A stretch of DNA of 64,000 bases from DATHTS01 sp041940425 (GTDB lineage: Bacteria; Acidobacteriota; Blastocatellia; Pyrinomonadales; Pyrinomonadaceae): the NCBI GenBank assembly GCA_041940425.1, contig JBGTSF010000008.1:1-64000 (forward strand), written 5' to 3'. Position 1 is the stretch's first letter. Each line of letters starts with the position of its first letter. This document shows, piece after piece, positions 43,987 through 52,238 of the stretch. The notes beneath the pieces are model-generated. The model worked only from the letters and a program-made list of their open reading frames with translations, made no database searches and had not been told where the DNA came from. The position numbers and the translations under genes are program-made.

Positions 43987-44832
43987 ATGAAATTATTAAA
44001 AAAATTTTGCTTGCCAGTTATTTTTCTTTGTCAGGTTTTGATCGTCAATGCCCAGATCGGGATTGTTGATAAAGATGCCGGGACGAAACCGGCACTGGTT
44101 GTTTTGGGAACTTATCATATGGGAACTCCCGGAAATAATGTCGTCAACGGCAAAGTTGACGATGTGACCAATCCTGAACGGCAAAAGCAGTTGGTCGAAC
44201 TTGTCGAACATCTGAAAAAATTCAAACCGACCAAAATCGCGGTCGAGTGCGACATCGAAGATGATGCGAAAACTCAGGAAACTTACAATAATTATCTGGC
44301 GGGAAAATACCGACTCTCAAAAAATGAAACCAATCAGATCGGTTTTCGGCTGGCGAAAGATTTGAATCATAAAAAAGTTTACTGTGTTGATTGGGGAATA
44401 TTCCCCGACGACCCATTATACAATTATGAAAAATATGCTTCCAAAGATGCCGAACTCGACGGCTTCCGCAAAGCTCTCTATAAAAATCTAAAAGAAGAAA
44501 TAGATGCCGAACACGAAAAACTTTTCACGCTGTCCATCACCGACCAGCTTATTCTGCTCAACCAACCCGAACGGATGGAGACGGATCATCAAAGATATTT
44601 CGACATCATGCGGATCGGGCGCGGAAACGAATATGCCGGAGCAAATTATCTTTCGTGGTGGTATGGCAGAAATTTGAAAATTCTCGTCAACATCATCCGC
44701 ATCACCGATTCGCCGAACGACCGGATTCTGGTAATCTACGGCGCGGGACACGCCAAATTACTTAATCAACTGACAAAAGAATCGGACTTTTATAATGTCG
44801 AAAGCCCTTTGAAATATCTGCAAACCAAGTAA
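43987..44832 (+). CDS. Secreted DUF5694 protein
   Basis: A 281-residue exported protein with a signal peptide (ends VNAQ, about residue 22). The domain has LVVLGTYHMGTPGNN near the start, PTKIAVECD in the middle and VIYGAGHAKLLNQL near the end. This GxYHM...ECD...GAGHA pattern is shared with TraB/Tiki-type predicted metalloproteases and DUF5694. Activity unproven. Confidence 0.85.
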   Translation: MKLLKKFCLPVIFLCQVLIVNAQIGIVDKDAGTKPALVVLGTYHMGTPGNNVVNGKVDDVTNPERQKQLVELVEHLKKFKPTKIAVECDIEDDAKTQETYNNYLAGKYRLSKNETNQIGFRLAKDLNHKKVYCVDWGIFPDDPLYNYEKYASKDAELDGFRKALYKNLKEEIDAEHEKLFTLSITDQLILLNQPERMETDHQRYFDIMRIGRGNEYAGANYLSWWYGRNLKILVNIIRITDSPNDRILVIYGAGHAKLLNQLTKESDFYNVESPLKYLQTK

Positions 44833-44971
44833 AATTTTCATAAAAGGCATTTGTTCAATCAACGCTCTCGATGGTGAAAGTCTTCGCCTTCATCCGTCAT
44901 TTTAAATCAGCGAAAATGTTTGTTTGATAAATTCATTGAAAAAAAAGCGGTTTTGATTTATTTTGTGAGAT

Positions 44972-45211
44972 ATGGATTCGTTGGAATTTACAACCAAAAT
45001 CGAAAACGGCGTAATTCATCTGCCGAAGGAGTTTGAAGAATACGAAAACGCGGTCGCGCACGTTACCGTTACGCTTGAAACGCCGGAAGAAACAAAAGCG
45101 AAAAAGGAAAGATTGTTTGCCGCTTTTGAAAAAATGCAGAAAGCAAATTTGTTCCGCGATATTGATGATCCGGTCGAATGGCAGAAAAAATTGAGAGATG
45201 AATGGGAATAA
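44972..45211 (+). CDS. Antitoxin-like protein 1 (orphan)
   Basis: A 79-residue acidic protein with an N-terminal beta strand pattern (LEFTTKIENGVIHLPKEF) like AbrB/MazE-type or other small antitoxins, and a helical C-terminus. It overlaps the next gene by 10 bp. No toxin gene follows, so it may be an orphan remnant beside the defence island. Confidence 0.6.
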   Translation: MDSLEFTTKIENGVIHLPKEFEEYENAVAHVTVTLETPEETKAKKERLFAAFEKMQKANLFRDIDDPVEWQKKLRDEWE

Positions 45212-45432
45212 AATACATGCCGGTTATTGAAGTAAATCCAGAAATAGCCAAAAAGATTCTGACCGATGCCGAATCGAAAGGAATATCGGTCGAAATTTAT
45301 CTGCGCGAGATTGTCGAATCGGAAGAAGACGAAAAACTCGCCGCAATGCGCGAAGCCGTTAATGACGAACTTTTTATGGCTGATCTAGCCGAAACTCTGG
45401 AAGATTTCAAACATACCGATTTTGAACAATAA
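45202..45432 (+). CDS. Antitoxin-like protein 2 (orphan)
   Basis: A 76-residue acidic protein (VIEVNPEIAKKILTDAESKGISVEIYLREIV), a ribbon-helix-helix-like or antitoxin-type sequence. The ATG at 45217 is an alternative start. It overlaps the preceding gene and has no toxin partner. It is the last normal-GC gene before the AT-rich island. Confidence 0.6.
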   Translation: MGIKYMPVIEVNPEIAKKILTDAESKGISVEIYLREIVESEEDEKLAAMREAVNDELFMADLAETLEDFKHTDFEQ

Positions 45433-45481
45433 AAGAGTTTTCCTGCCTAAATTGTATTCTCAATTCAAGAAAATTTAAGAG

Positions 45482-46495
45482 TTAATGAATTTTATGAGGG
45501 ATGACCAAAGCATCAACTGAATCACCAATTTTTCTGACCTTAACTTTTATAGGAAAAGATTTACCTTGATTCCACCAAGACAAATCTTCAATTGCTTCTG
45601 AATACTCACTATCGCCTTTGTAAACATTTTGAATGATAGAATTTTCAGGCACACGCATATTGCTAAACAATAAAAACTTTTCTTTTCTAGCCATATCATT
45701 TGGTTCTACTCGAACAGCGCGTAAAACCATTTGAGGAGCATCAAAAAAATCAAAAGCCATTTGATTTAATCCCGCTTCTTGATCTTTATTTAATCCCAAT
45801 TCAATGGTTAGGTGAATGCAAGGTGATGACCAATTTTTAACGAAGTTAATAATTGAAGCCTGTTTACTGGCTTCTGCACAAAGCAATAAACGCAATCTTT
45901 CAATTTCATCAAATGAAATTTCGGCTTGAATATGTTTGTGAAATATTTTTCCATAAAAACCTAATTTTCCTGCAATCATGTCCATTAGTTTTTCTTCTGG
46001 AATTCCACCACTTAAAGATGTATGTGTTCTTCTAAAAACTAGCCTAGTTTGATCCGTTAAAGTAAGAAGATGAGCAATTTCATGCCATTTTGTAAAATAT
46101 GACCTAGAGGCTTTTGCCCCACGACAGTCAATAATAGAAACATGTTGGTTTTCCCATACTTCTGGATTTTGTAATCTATAAGTTATACCAAAAACTTCGC
46201 CGGATAACTCATTTTCGAGATTAGCAAAAGCTTTTTCATCTCGTTGAATATATTCATTAGCTGTTTTTCTCAAATCATCATCGCAGTGAATTTCAATAAA
46301 CATCGTATCTGCCTTATTGCAGACCCAATCTAATAAATCTGATAAAGACTCACATTCGTCCATTTCCAAGAATAAATTATCAATCTTCTTTTCACAAAAA
46401 TTTACAATCTCAACAAATGGGTCCTTCTTGTTTTTTATTCCCAAATCTTTTGCTAATGTTGCAATTTCAAGTGGGATTTGTTTTGTTTTGGGCAT
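45482..46495 (-). CDS. ImmA/IrrE-like HExxH peptidase, CapP-like
   Basis: A 337-residue protein with a central zinc-peptidase motif KWHEIAHLL (H138, E139, H142) and a following acidic helix PEEKLMDMIAGKLGF that would supply the third ligand, as in ImmA/IrrE (COG2856). N- and C-terminal extensions are unrecognised; the C-terminal region has VLRAVRVEPNDMARKEKFL. Its ATG overlaps the stop of the XRE gene (TAATG), so the two are coupled. The arrangement beside a CBASS operon matches the CapH repressor/CapP peptidase module, in which the peptidase cleaves the repressor after DNA damage. Here that role is inferred. Strongly AT-rich. Confidence 0.78.
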   Translation of the reverse strand: MPKTKQIPLEIATLAKDLGIKNKKDPFVEIVNFCEKKIDNLFLEMDECESLSDLLDWVCNKADTMFIEIHCDDDLRKTANEYIQRDEKAFANLENELSGEVFGITYRLQNPEVWENQHVSIIDCRGAKASRSYFTKWHEIAHLLTLTDQTRLVFRRTHTSLSGGIPEEKLMDMIAGKLGFYGKIFHKHIQAEISFDEIERLRLLLCAEASKQASIINFVKNWSSPCIHLTIELGLNKDQEAGLNQMAFDFFDAPQMVLRAVRVEPNDMARKEKFLLFSNMRVPENSIIQNVYKGDSEYSEAIEDLSWWNQGKSFPIKVKVRKIGDSVDALVIPHKIH

Positions 46496-46902
46496 TACCC
46501 GAAAACCTCCTTAATTGCTTTATGAAATGTTTTCCAATCTTCAACTGAAAAATCACGAATTGATTTATTGCCTCTTCTCGCTATTACTGAATTATGTGCA
46601 TTGAGTAGCTCAAGTGTTTCGGTATAAGTCAATTTTAACTCCTCCGCCGCTTCTGACAATGAAGGTGGTATTATGATTGGCTCTCGCTTTATGTTTTTTT
46701 TAGTTTCTCCAGATAGTAAATAATCTACCGACGCTCCAAGGACATTTGCTACTTTTAACAAAAGTTGCGAACTAATATTTTTTTTGTTGTTTTCAACATC
46801 ACTTAAAAAACCTTTACTAATTTTTGCCTTATCGGATAACTGTTCCTGCGTCATTCTTTTTTTCTCGCGTATTTCCTTAATTCTATCGCCTGTCGTCGCC
46901 AT
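46495..46902 (-). CDS. XRE-type repressor, CapH-like
   Basis: A 135-residue protein. The helix-turn-helix occupies residues 7-62 (IREKKRMTQEQLSDKAKISKG, then SQLLLKVANVLGASVDYLL). A short linker (65-78) and a helical C-terminal domain (80-135) suited to dimerisation follow. It is divergent from the CBASS operon by 147 bp and overlaps the peptidase gene. By analogy with CapH it would bind operators in the CBASS promoter and be removed by the peptidase. Candidate operators are given separately. Confidence 0.82.
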   Translation of the reverse strand: MATTGDRIKEIREKKRMTQEQLSDKAKISKGFLSDVENNKKNISSQLLLKVANVLGASVDYLLSGETKKNIKREPIIIPPSLSEAAEELKLTYTETLELLNAHNSVIARRGNKSIRDFSVEDWKTFHKAIKEVFG

Positions 46903-46926
46903 AATTGTTTAGTTTCTCCGTATAAG

Positions 46927-46955
46927 AGCATAAACGAAGTTGTTAATCTATGCAA
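46927..46955 (-). promoter_or_regulatory. Predicted promoter of repressor-peptidase genes
   Basis: On the minus strand TTGCAT (46955-46950), a 17-bp spacer and TATGCT (46932-46927), about 24 bp before the XRE start. A GGAG ribosome site follows. Sequence match only. Confidence 0.55.
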
Positions 46956-46969
46956 TAAAAAATATTTAC

Positions 46970-46999
46970 TTGACCGAGCGAACTTTTGTTCGCTATAAT
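46970..46999 (+). promoter_or_regulatory. Predicted CBASS promoter
   Basis: TTGACC (46970-46975), an 18-bp spacer and a perfect TATAAT (46994-46999). Its spacer is almost entirely occupied by inverted repeat 1, so a bound repressor would block polymerase. Confidence 0.75.
46977..46994. promoter_or_regulatory. Candidate operator 1
   Basis: Perfect inverted repeat AGCGAAC-TTTT-GTTCGCT located between the -35 and -10 elements of the CBASS promoter. Confidence 0.7.
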
Positions 47000-47013
47000 G
47001 ACACTCAATCTTC

Positions 47014-47038
47014 AATAGCGAATCTCGAATTTGCTATT
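47014..47038. promoter_or_regulatory. Candidate operator 2
   Basis: Inverted repeat AATAGCGAAT-CTCGA-ATTTGCTATT with one mismatch, in the 5' leader, 11 bp before the capV-like ATG. It shares the AGCGAA half-site with operator 1, which is what expected for two sites of one dimeric repressor. The two half-site centres are about 40 bp apart. Confidence 0.68.
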
Positions 47039-47049
47039 TTGTAAACTAA

Positions 47050-48108
47050 ATGAATCCTGAAATAGAAAAACTAAATCCGTCTGCATTCAAAATACTATCA
47101 ATTGATGGCGGTGGTTTTCGTGGACTTTTTTCATCTACGATTTTAAGTGAATTTGAGCGTATTAATGGTTCAATATCAGAGCATTTTGATATGTTGTGCG
47201 GAACTTCAACAGGTGGATTGATTGCACTTGCGATTGCGGCTGGATGTTCGAGTCGTGAAGTCGTCGAATTCTATAAAACTTGGGGACCGAAAATATTTCC
47301 TAAACCAAATTTGTATCGAAAACTGAAACGAAAAATCTCACCAACGATTGCGCCGAACAGTAGAAATACAAACCAAACTTTAAGTGAAGCGATTCAAACA
47401 ATCGTAGGTAACAAAAAAATGTCGGATTCTAATTCTTATCTTTGTATTCCAGCGTTAAACTTAATTGACTACTCACCGTTTGTATTTAAAACAGATCACG
47501 ATCCTTTTTTAACGCGCGATTCTGATGGCTTGATGAAAGACGTAGGTTTGGCAACTGCCGCCGCTCCTTTTTATTTTCCTGCGACAACTGCAATTCATCT
47601 TCCTGGAAGTCAATTTTTAGACGGTGGTTTGTGGGCAAACAATCCTTCTCTTGTTGGATTAGTTGAAGCTGGAAGATTTTTTGTCGGAAAGGACAAACCG
47701 TATCAAAAAGTTCAAATTCTATCAATATCAAGCCTCTCACCTGCTGCCGGACGAATGAAAAGCGAAAAATGTGAATTGTCATTATTAACTTCCGGCGGCG
47801 ATGTTTTTACTGCAACTCTCGAAAGTCAACAGAAAGCTACTGAACATTTTATAAAATTCATTATTCCGTCGCTGAATTTTGAAGTTGAATATGTTCGTGT
47901 TCCTTGTCCACAAGTTGCTATCGAACATTGCGAATTTATTGGTTTAGATATTGCGGACAAAAAAGCTGTCGAACTGTTGGAATTTTATGGGAAAAAGATT
48001 GGAAATGAGTGGAATACCAAACCCGAAATTCAGTCTTTCTTTACTCAAAAGGCATTGCCGCCAAAATTTAGAAATGAATTTATAAAAGGAGAAAAAGAAA
48101 ATGTATAA
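47050..48108 (+). CDS. Patatin-like phospholipase, CBASS effector (CapV-like)
   Basis: A 352-residue patatin-fold lipase. The oxyanion loop is DGGGFRG (19-25), the nucleophile Ser53 is in GTSTGG, and the catalytic Asp191 is in FLDGGLWANNP. In CBASS such effectors are activated by the cyclic nucleotide made by the adjacent CD-NTase and degrade the inner membrane, killing the infected cell. It is the first gene of the operon, with its stop overlapping the CD-NTase start. No membrane segment or fused domain. The ATG follows a leader with candidate operators and has no strong ribosome site. Confidence 0.93.
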   Translation: MNPEIEKLNPSAFKILSIDGGGFRGLFSSTILSEFERINGSISEHFDMLCGTSTGGLIALAIAAGCSSREVVEFYKTWGPKIFPKPNLYRKLKRKISPTIAPNSRNTNQTLSEAIQTIVGNKKMSDSNSYLCIPALNLIDYSPFVFKTDHDPFLTRDSDGLMKDVGLATAAAPFYFPATTAIHLPGSQFLDGGLWANNPSLVGLVEAGRFFVGKDKPYQKVQILSISSLSPAAGRMKSEKCELSLLTSGGDVFTATLESQQKATEHFIKFIIPSLNFEVEYVRVPCPQVAIEHCEFIGLDIADKKAVELLEFYGKKIGNEWNTKPEIQSFFTQKALPPKFRNEFIKGEKENV

Positions 48109-49129
48109 CTGTTCAAAAGATGTATTAAGTTTTCATAAAGACAAAGTAACTTTGCCGGAAAAGGAACGCGGAGAAATGCGCGACCGACGCAACTCAAACC
48201 GTGACAGAATCAAAAGTGGATTGATAAATGATAATAAACCATCGCCATTGGATTTTCATTCGCAAGGTTCTTACGCGATGAGATCAATGACGCAACATCC
48301 CGAAAAAGATTATGACATTGACGACGGAGTTTATTTTAGAAAAGAAGATTTAAAGAACGAAGATGGAACAGACATGACTGCATCAGAAGCGAAACAAATG
48401 ATTCGTGATGCGGTTGATAACGGAAGTTTCAAAACTGCGCCGGAAGTTTGTGAGAATTGTGTGCGAGTTTATTACGATGCCGGTTATCACGTTGATATTC
48501 CCGTGTATAGAGAAATTATTGAAGAAGATACTTGGGGAAATGAAGAAGTTTATTATGAGCTTGCTTCTAAAGATTGGACACGCTCTGATGCGCGTAATGT
48601 TACTGCATGGTTTGATAACGAAAATCAAACTCAAAGTCCAGATGAAAATAATGGGCGACAATTGCGCCGCGATGTCCGCTACATTAAAAAATTTGCAATA
48701 AGTCGCCCTGAATGGAAAGGCAAAATCGGTAGCGGTTTTTTGATTACAAAATTAGTCACGGAAAAATATCAGTCTAACCTTTACAGAGAAGATGAATCTT
48801 TGTACTACACGATGCGGGAAATTCGGGACAGATTAGATTATGACTTAGTTGTTAATCATCCTGTTACGCCAGATTGCACGATAACAAAAGGCGAAAATGA
48901 TTCAAAGGCAATATTTTTACGAGATAAATTATCAGAAGCCATTGATACACTTGAAGTTTTATTTGAAGCAGACTGCACAGCAGAAAAAGCGGCTAAAGCT
49001 TGGGATAAAGTTTTTAATACAGATTACTTTATTAATAAACATAACGAAAGAAAAAAAGCAGAGAAAGCGGAACAAATCCGAAGAATTGCTTCATCATATA
49101 CTGCACCTGCAAAACCTTGGGGAAATTGA
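48101..49129 (+). CDS. CBASS CD-NTase (cGAS/DncV-like nucleotidyltransferase)
   Basis: A 342-residue oligonucleotide cyclase. The nucleotidyltransferase motif is QGSYAMRSM (G56, S57) followed by KDYDIDDGVYF with D72 and D74. A third metal Asp is probably D132 in YHVDIPVYRE. The DIDDG pattern and overall length resemble DncV-type enzymes; the exact clade and product (cGAMP or another cyclic dinucleotide or trinucleotide) cannot be read from sequence. An AGGAG site precedes the start. It overlaps capV-like by 8 bp and the E2-like gene by 1 bp. Confidence 0.92.
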   Translation: MYNCSKDVLSFHKDKVTLPEKERGEMRDRRNSNRDRIKSGLINDNKPSPLDFHSQGSYAMRSMTQHPEKDYDIDDGVYFRKEDLKNEDGTDMTASEAKQMIRDAVDNGSFKTAPEVCENCVRVYYDAGYHVDIPVYREIIEEDTWGNEEVYYELASKDWTRSDARNVTAWFDNENQTQSPDENNGRQLRRDVRYIKKFAISRPEWKGKIGSGFLITKLVTEKYQSNLYREDESLYYTMREIRDRLDYDLVVNHPVTPDCTITKGENDSKAIFLRDKLSEAIDTLEVLFEADCTAEKAAKAWDKVFNTDYFINKHNERKKAEKAEQIRRIASSYTAPAKPWGN

Positions 49130-49791
49130 TGGAAAAATGGCACATTCAAAATCCAGAATTGCTAGAAGAAATGAATATGTCTTTACAAGAACATTTTCCA
49201 GCTTTAAATGTTTCTATCGAAAATGATGTTGTATTCGTGCGTGGAAATCTTTCATTGCCGGAAAATGTTGATGAATTTTCTATTGAAATAGAACTAAAGG
49301 ATGATTACCCAAACTCCGTTCCAATAGTTAGAGAAATTGGTGGACGCATACCTCATGGAAAAAGACACACATTCACGAATGGAAATTGTTGTTTGTTTGT
49401 TAGAGAAGAAAAGTGGAAGCATTATCCGAAAGGCACAAAATTAATTGATTTTATTGAAAATGTGGTAGTGCCATATTTTCTAGCACAGAGCTATTTTGAA
49501 ATTACAAATAAATGGTTGTGGGGAGAAAGAAGTCACGGGATTTATGGCATTATTGAGTTTTATAAAGAAGAATTGAAGACTGACGACCTGAATTTAATTG
49601 TTAAATTCATAGAATATCTAGCGAAACCTACTCTTAAAAAATATAGAATTTGTTATTGTGGAAGCGGTAAAAAACTTCAAAAGTGTCATTACAATGTTTT
49701 AAAAAATTATAGAATTAAAATTAGTCAAGATGTTGCAAATGATTCATTAAAGTTATTGGATTTAGAGATCAGAAGATTGAATAATAATTGA
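49129..49791 (+). CDS. CBASS E2-like protein with SEC-C motif
   Basis: A 220-residue protein. The N-terminal two thirds look like a ubiquitin-conjugating E2 fold: EIELKDDYPNSVPIVREIGG, then GKRHTFTNGNCCLF with the likely catalytic Cys87 or Cys88, W95, and KLIDFIENVVVPYFLAQ. The C-terminus holds a SEC-C zinc motif (C175, C177, C186, H187). In type II CBASS an E2 domain helps prime the CD-NTase by conjugating its C-terminus. Here there is no E1, JAB or separate E1-E2 fusion, so this is the short E2-only layout. The start is the ATG overlapping the CD-NTase TGA; a TTG 12 bp upstream is possible. Confidence 0.85.
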   Translation: MEKWHIQNPELLEEMNMSLQEHFPALNVSIENDVVFVRGNLSLPENVDEFSIEIELKDDYPNSVPIVREIGGRIPHGKRHTFTNGNCCLFVREEKWKHYPKGTKLIDFIENVVVPYFLAQSYFEITNKWLWGERSHGIYGIIEFYKEELKTDDLNLIVKFIEYLAKPTLKKYRICYCGSGKKLQKCHYNVLKNYRIKISQDVANDSLKLLDLEIRRLNNN

Positions 49792-49883
49792 AGAAAAATA
49801 AATCGTTACAAGCAAAACATAATAAATGCAAGAAAGAGTGATTTTATTGGACATTTTTAATATGATTGGTAAAAAATAAAAAT

Positions 49884-50225
49884 ATGACTCCGAACGCTGA
49901 ACAGATTATCGAATCAATTCAGAAACTTCCGGCGGTTGAGCAGGAGAAGGTTTTGCATTGGTTGGAAGAGAAAAGAAAGCCGCTGGTGAGCGATGAAAAT
50001 TGGGATGAAAGGACGAAGAAATTTCGTCTGGCACAGCGTTGGGTCAGTGAGCATCGGCGGGAATTTCTCGGAAAATGGGTTTGTTTGGACGGTGATATTT
50101 TGATCAGTTCCGGCGATGATGCGAAAAAGGTTTATGCGGAAGCGAAAGCGAAAGGCATCGAGATTCCTTTTATCGAACAGGTGCGCGAAGAAGAAACCAA
50201 ACCGTTTTGGGGAGGTTTTGATTGA
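49884..50225 (+). CDS. DUF5678-like protein
   Basis: A 113-residue protein. The first half is a helical AEQIIESIQKLPAVEQEKVLHWLEEKR segment, as in small antitoxin-like proteins. The second half has FLGKWVCLDGDILISSGDDAKKVYAEAKAKGIE, the DUF5678 pattern. It overlaps the retropepsin gene (TGATG). Composition returns to the bacterial norm, so the AT-rich island ends before it. Function unknown. Confidence 0.75.
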   Translation: MTPNAEQIIESIQKLPAVEQEKVLHWLEEKRKPLVSDENWDERTKKFRLAQRWVSEHRREFLGKWVCLDGDILISSGDDAKKVYAEAKAKGIEIPFIEQVREEETKPFWGGFD

Positions 50226-50638
50226 TGCCGGAAAATCTCACGTTTGATAAAACTTACAGTTACGACACGCTCAGGACGGGAATCAGTCTGCCCGTCATCT
50301 TAAAATCGGGAAAAAATTTTATCGAGATACACGCCAAACTCGACACGGGCGCGAGCCACTGTATTTTTGAGCGTCAGCACGCGGAACTTTTGGATTTGGA
50401 CATTGAAAGCGGCGAGCCTTCAACGGTCGGAACGGCAACAGGAAGTTTTCCCGTTTTCGAGCATCGCATAGAGATTTCGACTTTCGGTTTGATCTGGGAA
50501 TCGAATGTCTATTTTATCGCCGAAGACGAAATTAAAAGAAATATTTTAGGCAGAACGGGCTGGCTCGACCGTGTGATGCTCGGTTTGATTGATTATGAAG
50601 GAAAACTGCTTTTAAGTTCGTATGTTGACAATCATTAA
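50225..50638 (+). CDS. Retropepsin-like aspartic protease domain
   Basis: A 137-residue single-domain clan AA protein. The catalytic triad is in KLDTGASHCIF, and the second glycine loop is in RNILGRTGWLDRVMLGLIDYEG. Such domains dimerise like retroviral proteases; physiological substrates in bacteria are unknown. Coupled to the DUF5678-like gene, a pairing seen in several genomes (from memory). Confidence 0.85.
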   Translation: MPENLTFDKTYSYDTLRTGISLPVILKSGKNFIEIHAKLDTGASHCIFERQHAELLDLDIESGEPSTVGTATGSFPVFEHRIEISTFGLIWESNVYFIAEDEIKRNILGRTGWLDRVMLGLIDYEGKLLLSSYVDNH

Positions 50639-50700
50639 AGTTTTTCCGCGCCCGTTTATAATGAAACCTCAATAAATTGCTTTCATAAAACTCTCGAAAA

Positions 50701-51528
50701 TTATTTTTGAATTAGATCTTTTAACTGCCATTTGATGCGCGTATAGGCGATGCGGAAACTGTTTGTTTCGGCGTTGCGTTGGGATTGACTGCCGGGTGAT
50801 GCGCCCATCATGGCGAGGTCGCATCCGCGCATCTTGGCGAAGCGGAGACGCGCGTTTAATAGGGCGGTTTGCGCTCCGTTGCGGCGGGCTGGCGGAATGG
50901 TCGAAGCACCGGCGAGGATGGCGATTTGGTCGTAGATGTAAAGCATTCCGGTCGCGGCGGGTGCGCCGTCGAGTTCGGCGAGAAAGGGAAACGCGCCCGC
51001 GCCCGACGCGCTGATCTCGCCGAAGTTGAGCATAAATTCGCCGAGTTCCGGCATCTCGTTTCCCCAAGCGTCGGCGGACGTTTGCGCCCAGATTTTTTCT
51101 TCGCCTTTTTCGATTATCCGCACGTTTATCCGCTCGTTTTCGTTGGCGGCGGAAAAGTTTTTTTCTTCGAGCGGAAGATACATCACGCTCGTCAATTCGA
51201 CGGGCTGGTAGCCGCGTTTATTTAACAATTCCAAAAGCGAAGCGTCCGCCATCGGGCTGACTTCGTGAAAAACGGGCGCGTTGCGGCTATTGAAAAAATC
51301 TTCGAGCCGATGCATTTCCGCGTCCGTTATTTCGTCAAAAAGTCCGAGTCCGAAGCTTTGCGTCAAAGGCGATTCCGTGCCGTCGAACATCGCAAAGGCT
51401 CCGCCGATCTCGATCCATTCGGCGTTCGATTCGGGAAACATCCGGGCGCGGGTTTCGACAAAATCGGCATTGGAGCGGGCTTCCGTGCGTTCGAGTTTTT
51501 GCGATAAATCTTTGTTAGAATAAATCAT
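50701..51528 (-). CDS. GNAT acetyltransferase, two-domain
   Basis: A 275-residue protein with two GNAT-like halves. The N-terminal half (about 20-125) lacks a clear acetyl-CoA loop. The C-terminal half (about 140-270) has LDGAPAATGMLYIYDQIAILAGASTIPPARRNGAQTALLNARLRFAKMRG. Acetyl donor transfer to an unknown substrate. It is convergent with the retropepsin gene. Confidence 0.85.
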   Translation of the reverse strand: MIYSNKDLSQKLERTEARSNADFVETRARMFPESNAEWIEIGGAFAMFDGTESPLTQSFGLGLFDEITDAEMHRLEDFFNSRNAPVFHEVSPMADASLLELLNKRGYQPVELTSVMYLPLEEKNFSAANENERINVRIIEKGEEKIWAQTSADAWGNEMPELGEFMLNFGEISASGAGAFPFLAELDGAPAATGMLYIYDQIAILAGASTIPPARRNGAQTALLNARLRFAKMRGCDLAMMGASPGSQSQRNAETNSFRIAYTRIKWQLKDLIQK

Positions 51529-51660
51529 CGTTTTGAAATTTTAAGTTTAGCGAAAGAAAAAGATTAAAGCCGTTTTTGATTGAATGCAATTCTTAATATA
51601 CTGAAACCGTAATTTTTATTTTGCGTAAAATTGCTCGAAAATCTTTCCCGAATTTAATTT

Positions 51661-52200
51661 ATGAAAATTTTTATTTCTTTTTTTCTGGGCGCGTTTTTGT
51701 TTTCGTCCGGCGCGGCTGAGGCGTTCGGGCAATACAAGTATAAAGACCTGACGATCATTTTACTGCGGCACGCGGAAAAAGATAAGCAGGACGAAGAGTT
51801 CGGCAATTCGGTTGATCCGCGTCTGTCGGATGCGGGAAAGCAACGCGCCGAACGGCTTGCCGATGTTTTGGAAAAATACAAACCGGACGCGGTTTTTTCG
51901 TCGCAGTTTAACCGCACGCTTTCGACCGCCGCGCCGTTTGCGCGACGCAAGAGAATGCAGGTGCAGTTTTATAATCACCGAAAACTCGACGAGATCGCGC
52001 AGATCGCTTCGGCGGGAAATTTTAAAACCGTCGTCATCGTCGGGCATAATTCGACCACGCCCGCGCTGACGAATCTTTTGATCGGTCAGGAAAAATACAA
52101 ACCGCTCGGCGAAAACGAATACGACAAGATTTTTATCGTCAAGATCAGGAAAAATAAAAACAAGCCGAATGAGACCGAAGAAACCGTGATCACTTATTAA
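51661..52200 (+). CDS. Secreted histidine phosphatase (SixA/phosphoglycerate-mutase type)
   Basis: A 179-residue protein with a signal peptide (ends about EAFGQ, residue 23). The catalytic RHA motif is in IILLRHAEKDKQD, the second His in VIVGHNSTTPAL, and the conserved Arg in SSQFNRTLSTA. It is periplasmic by signal. Substrate unknown, possibly a sugar phosphate. The large nested palindrome begins 39 bp after its stop. Confidence 0.88.
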   Translation: MKIFISFFLGAFLFSSGAAEAFGQYKYKDLTIILLRHAEKDKQDEEFGNSVDPRLSDAGKQRAERLADVLEKYKPDAVFSSQFNRTLSTAAPFARRKRMQVQFYNHRKLDEIAQIASAGNFKTVVIVGHNSTTPALTNLLIGQEKYKPLGENEYDKIFIVKIRKNKNKPNETEETVITY

Positions 52201-52238
52201 AAATTCGGGTGGTGTTGAAAAAATAATACTGAAATTGT

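Noticed and set aside
43790..43990. 66-residue ORF before the DUF5694 gene
   Set aside because: Lys/Phe-rich with no ribosome site or recognisable pattern, and it overlaps the next start; probably chance.
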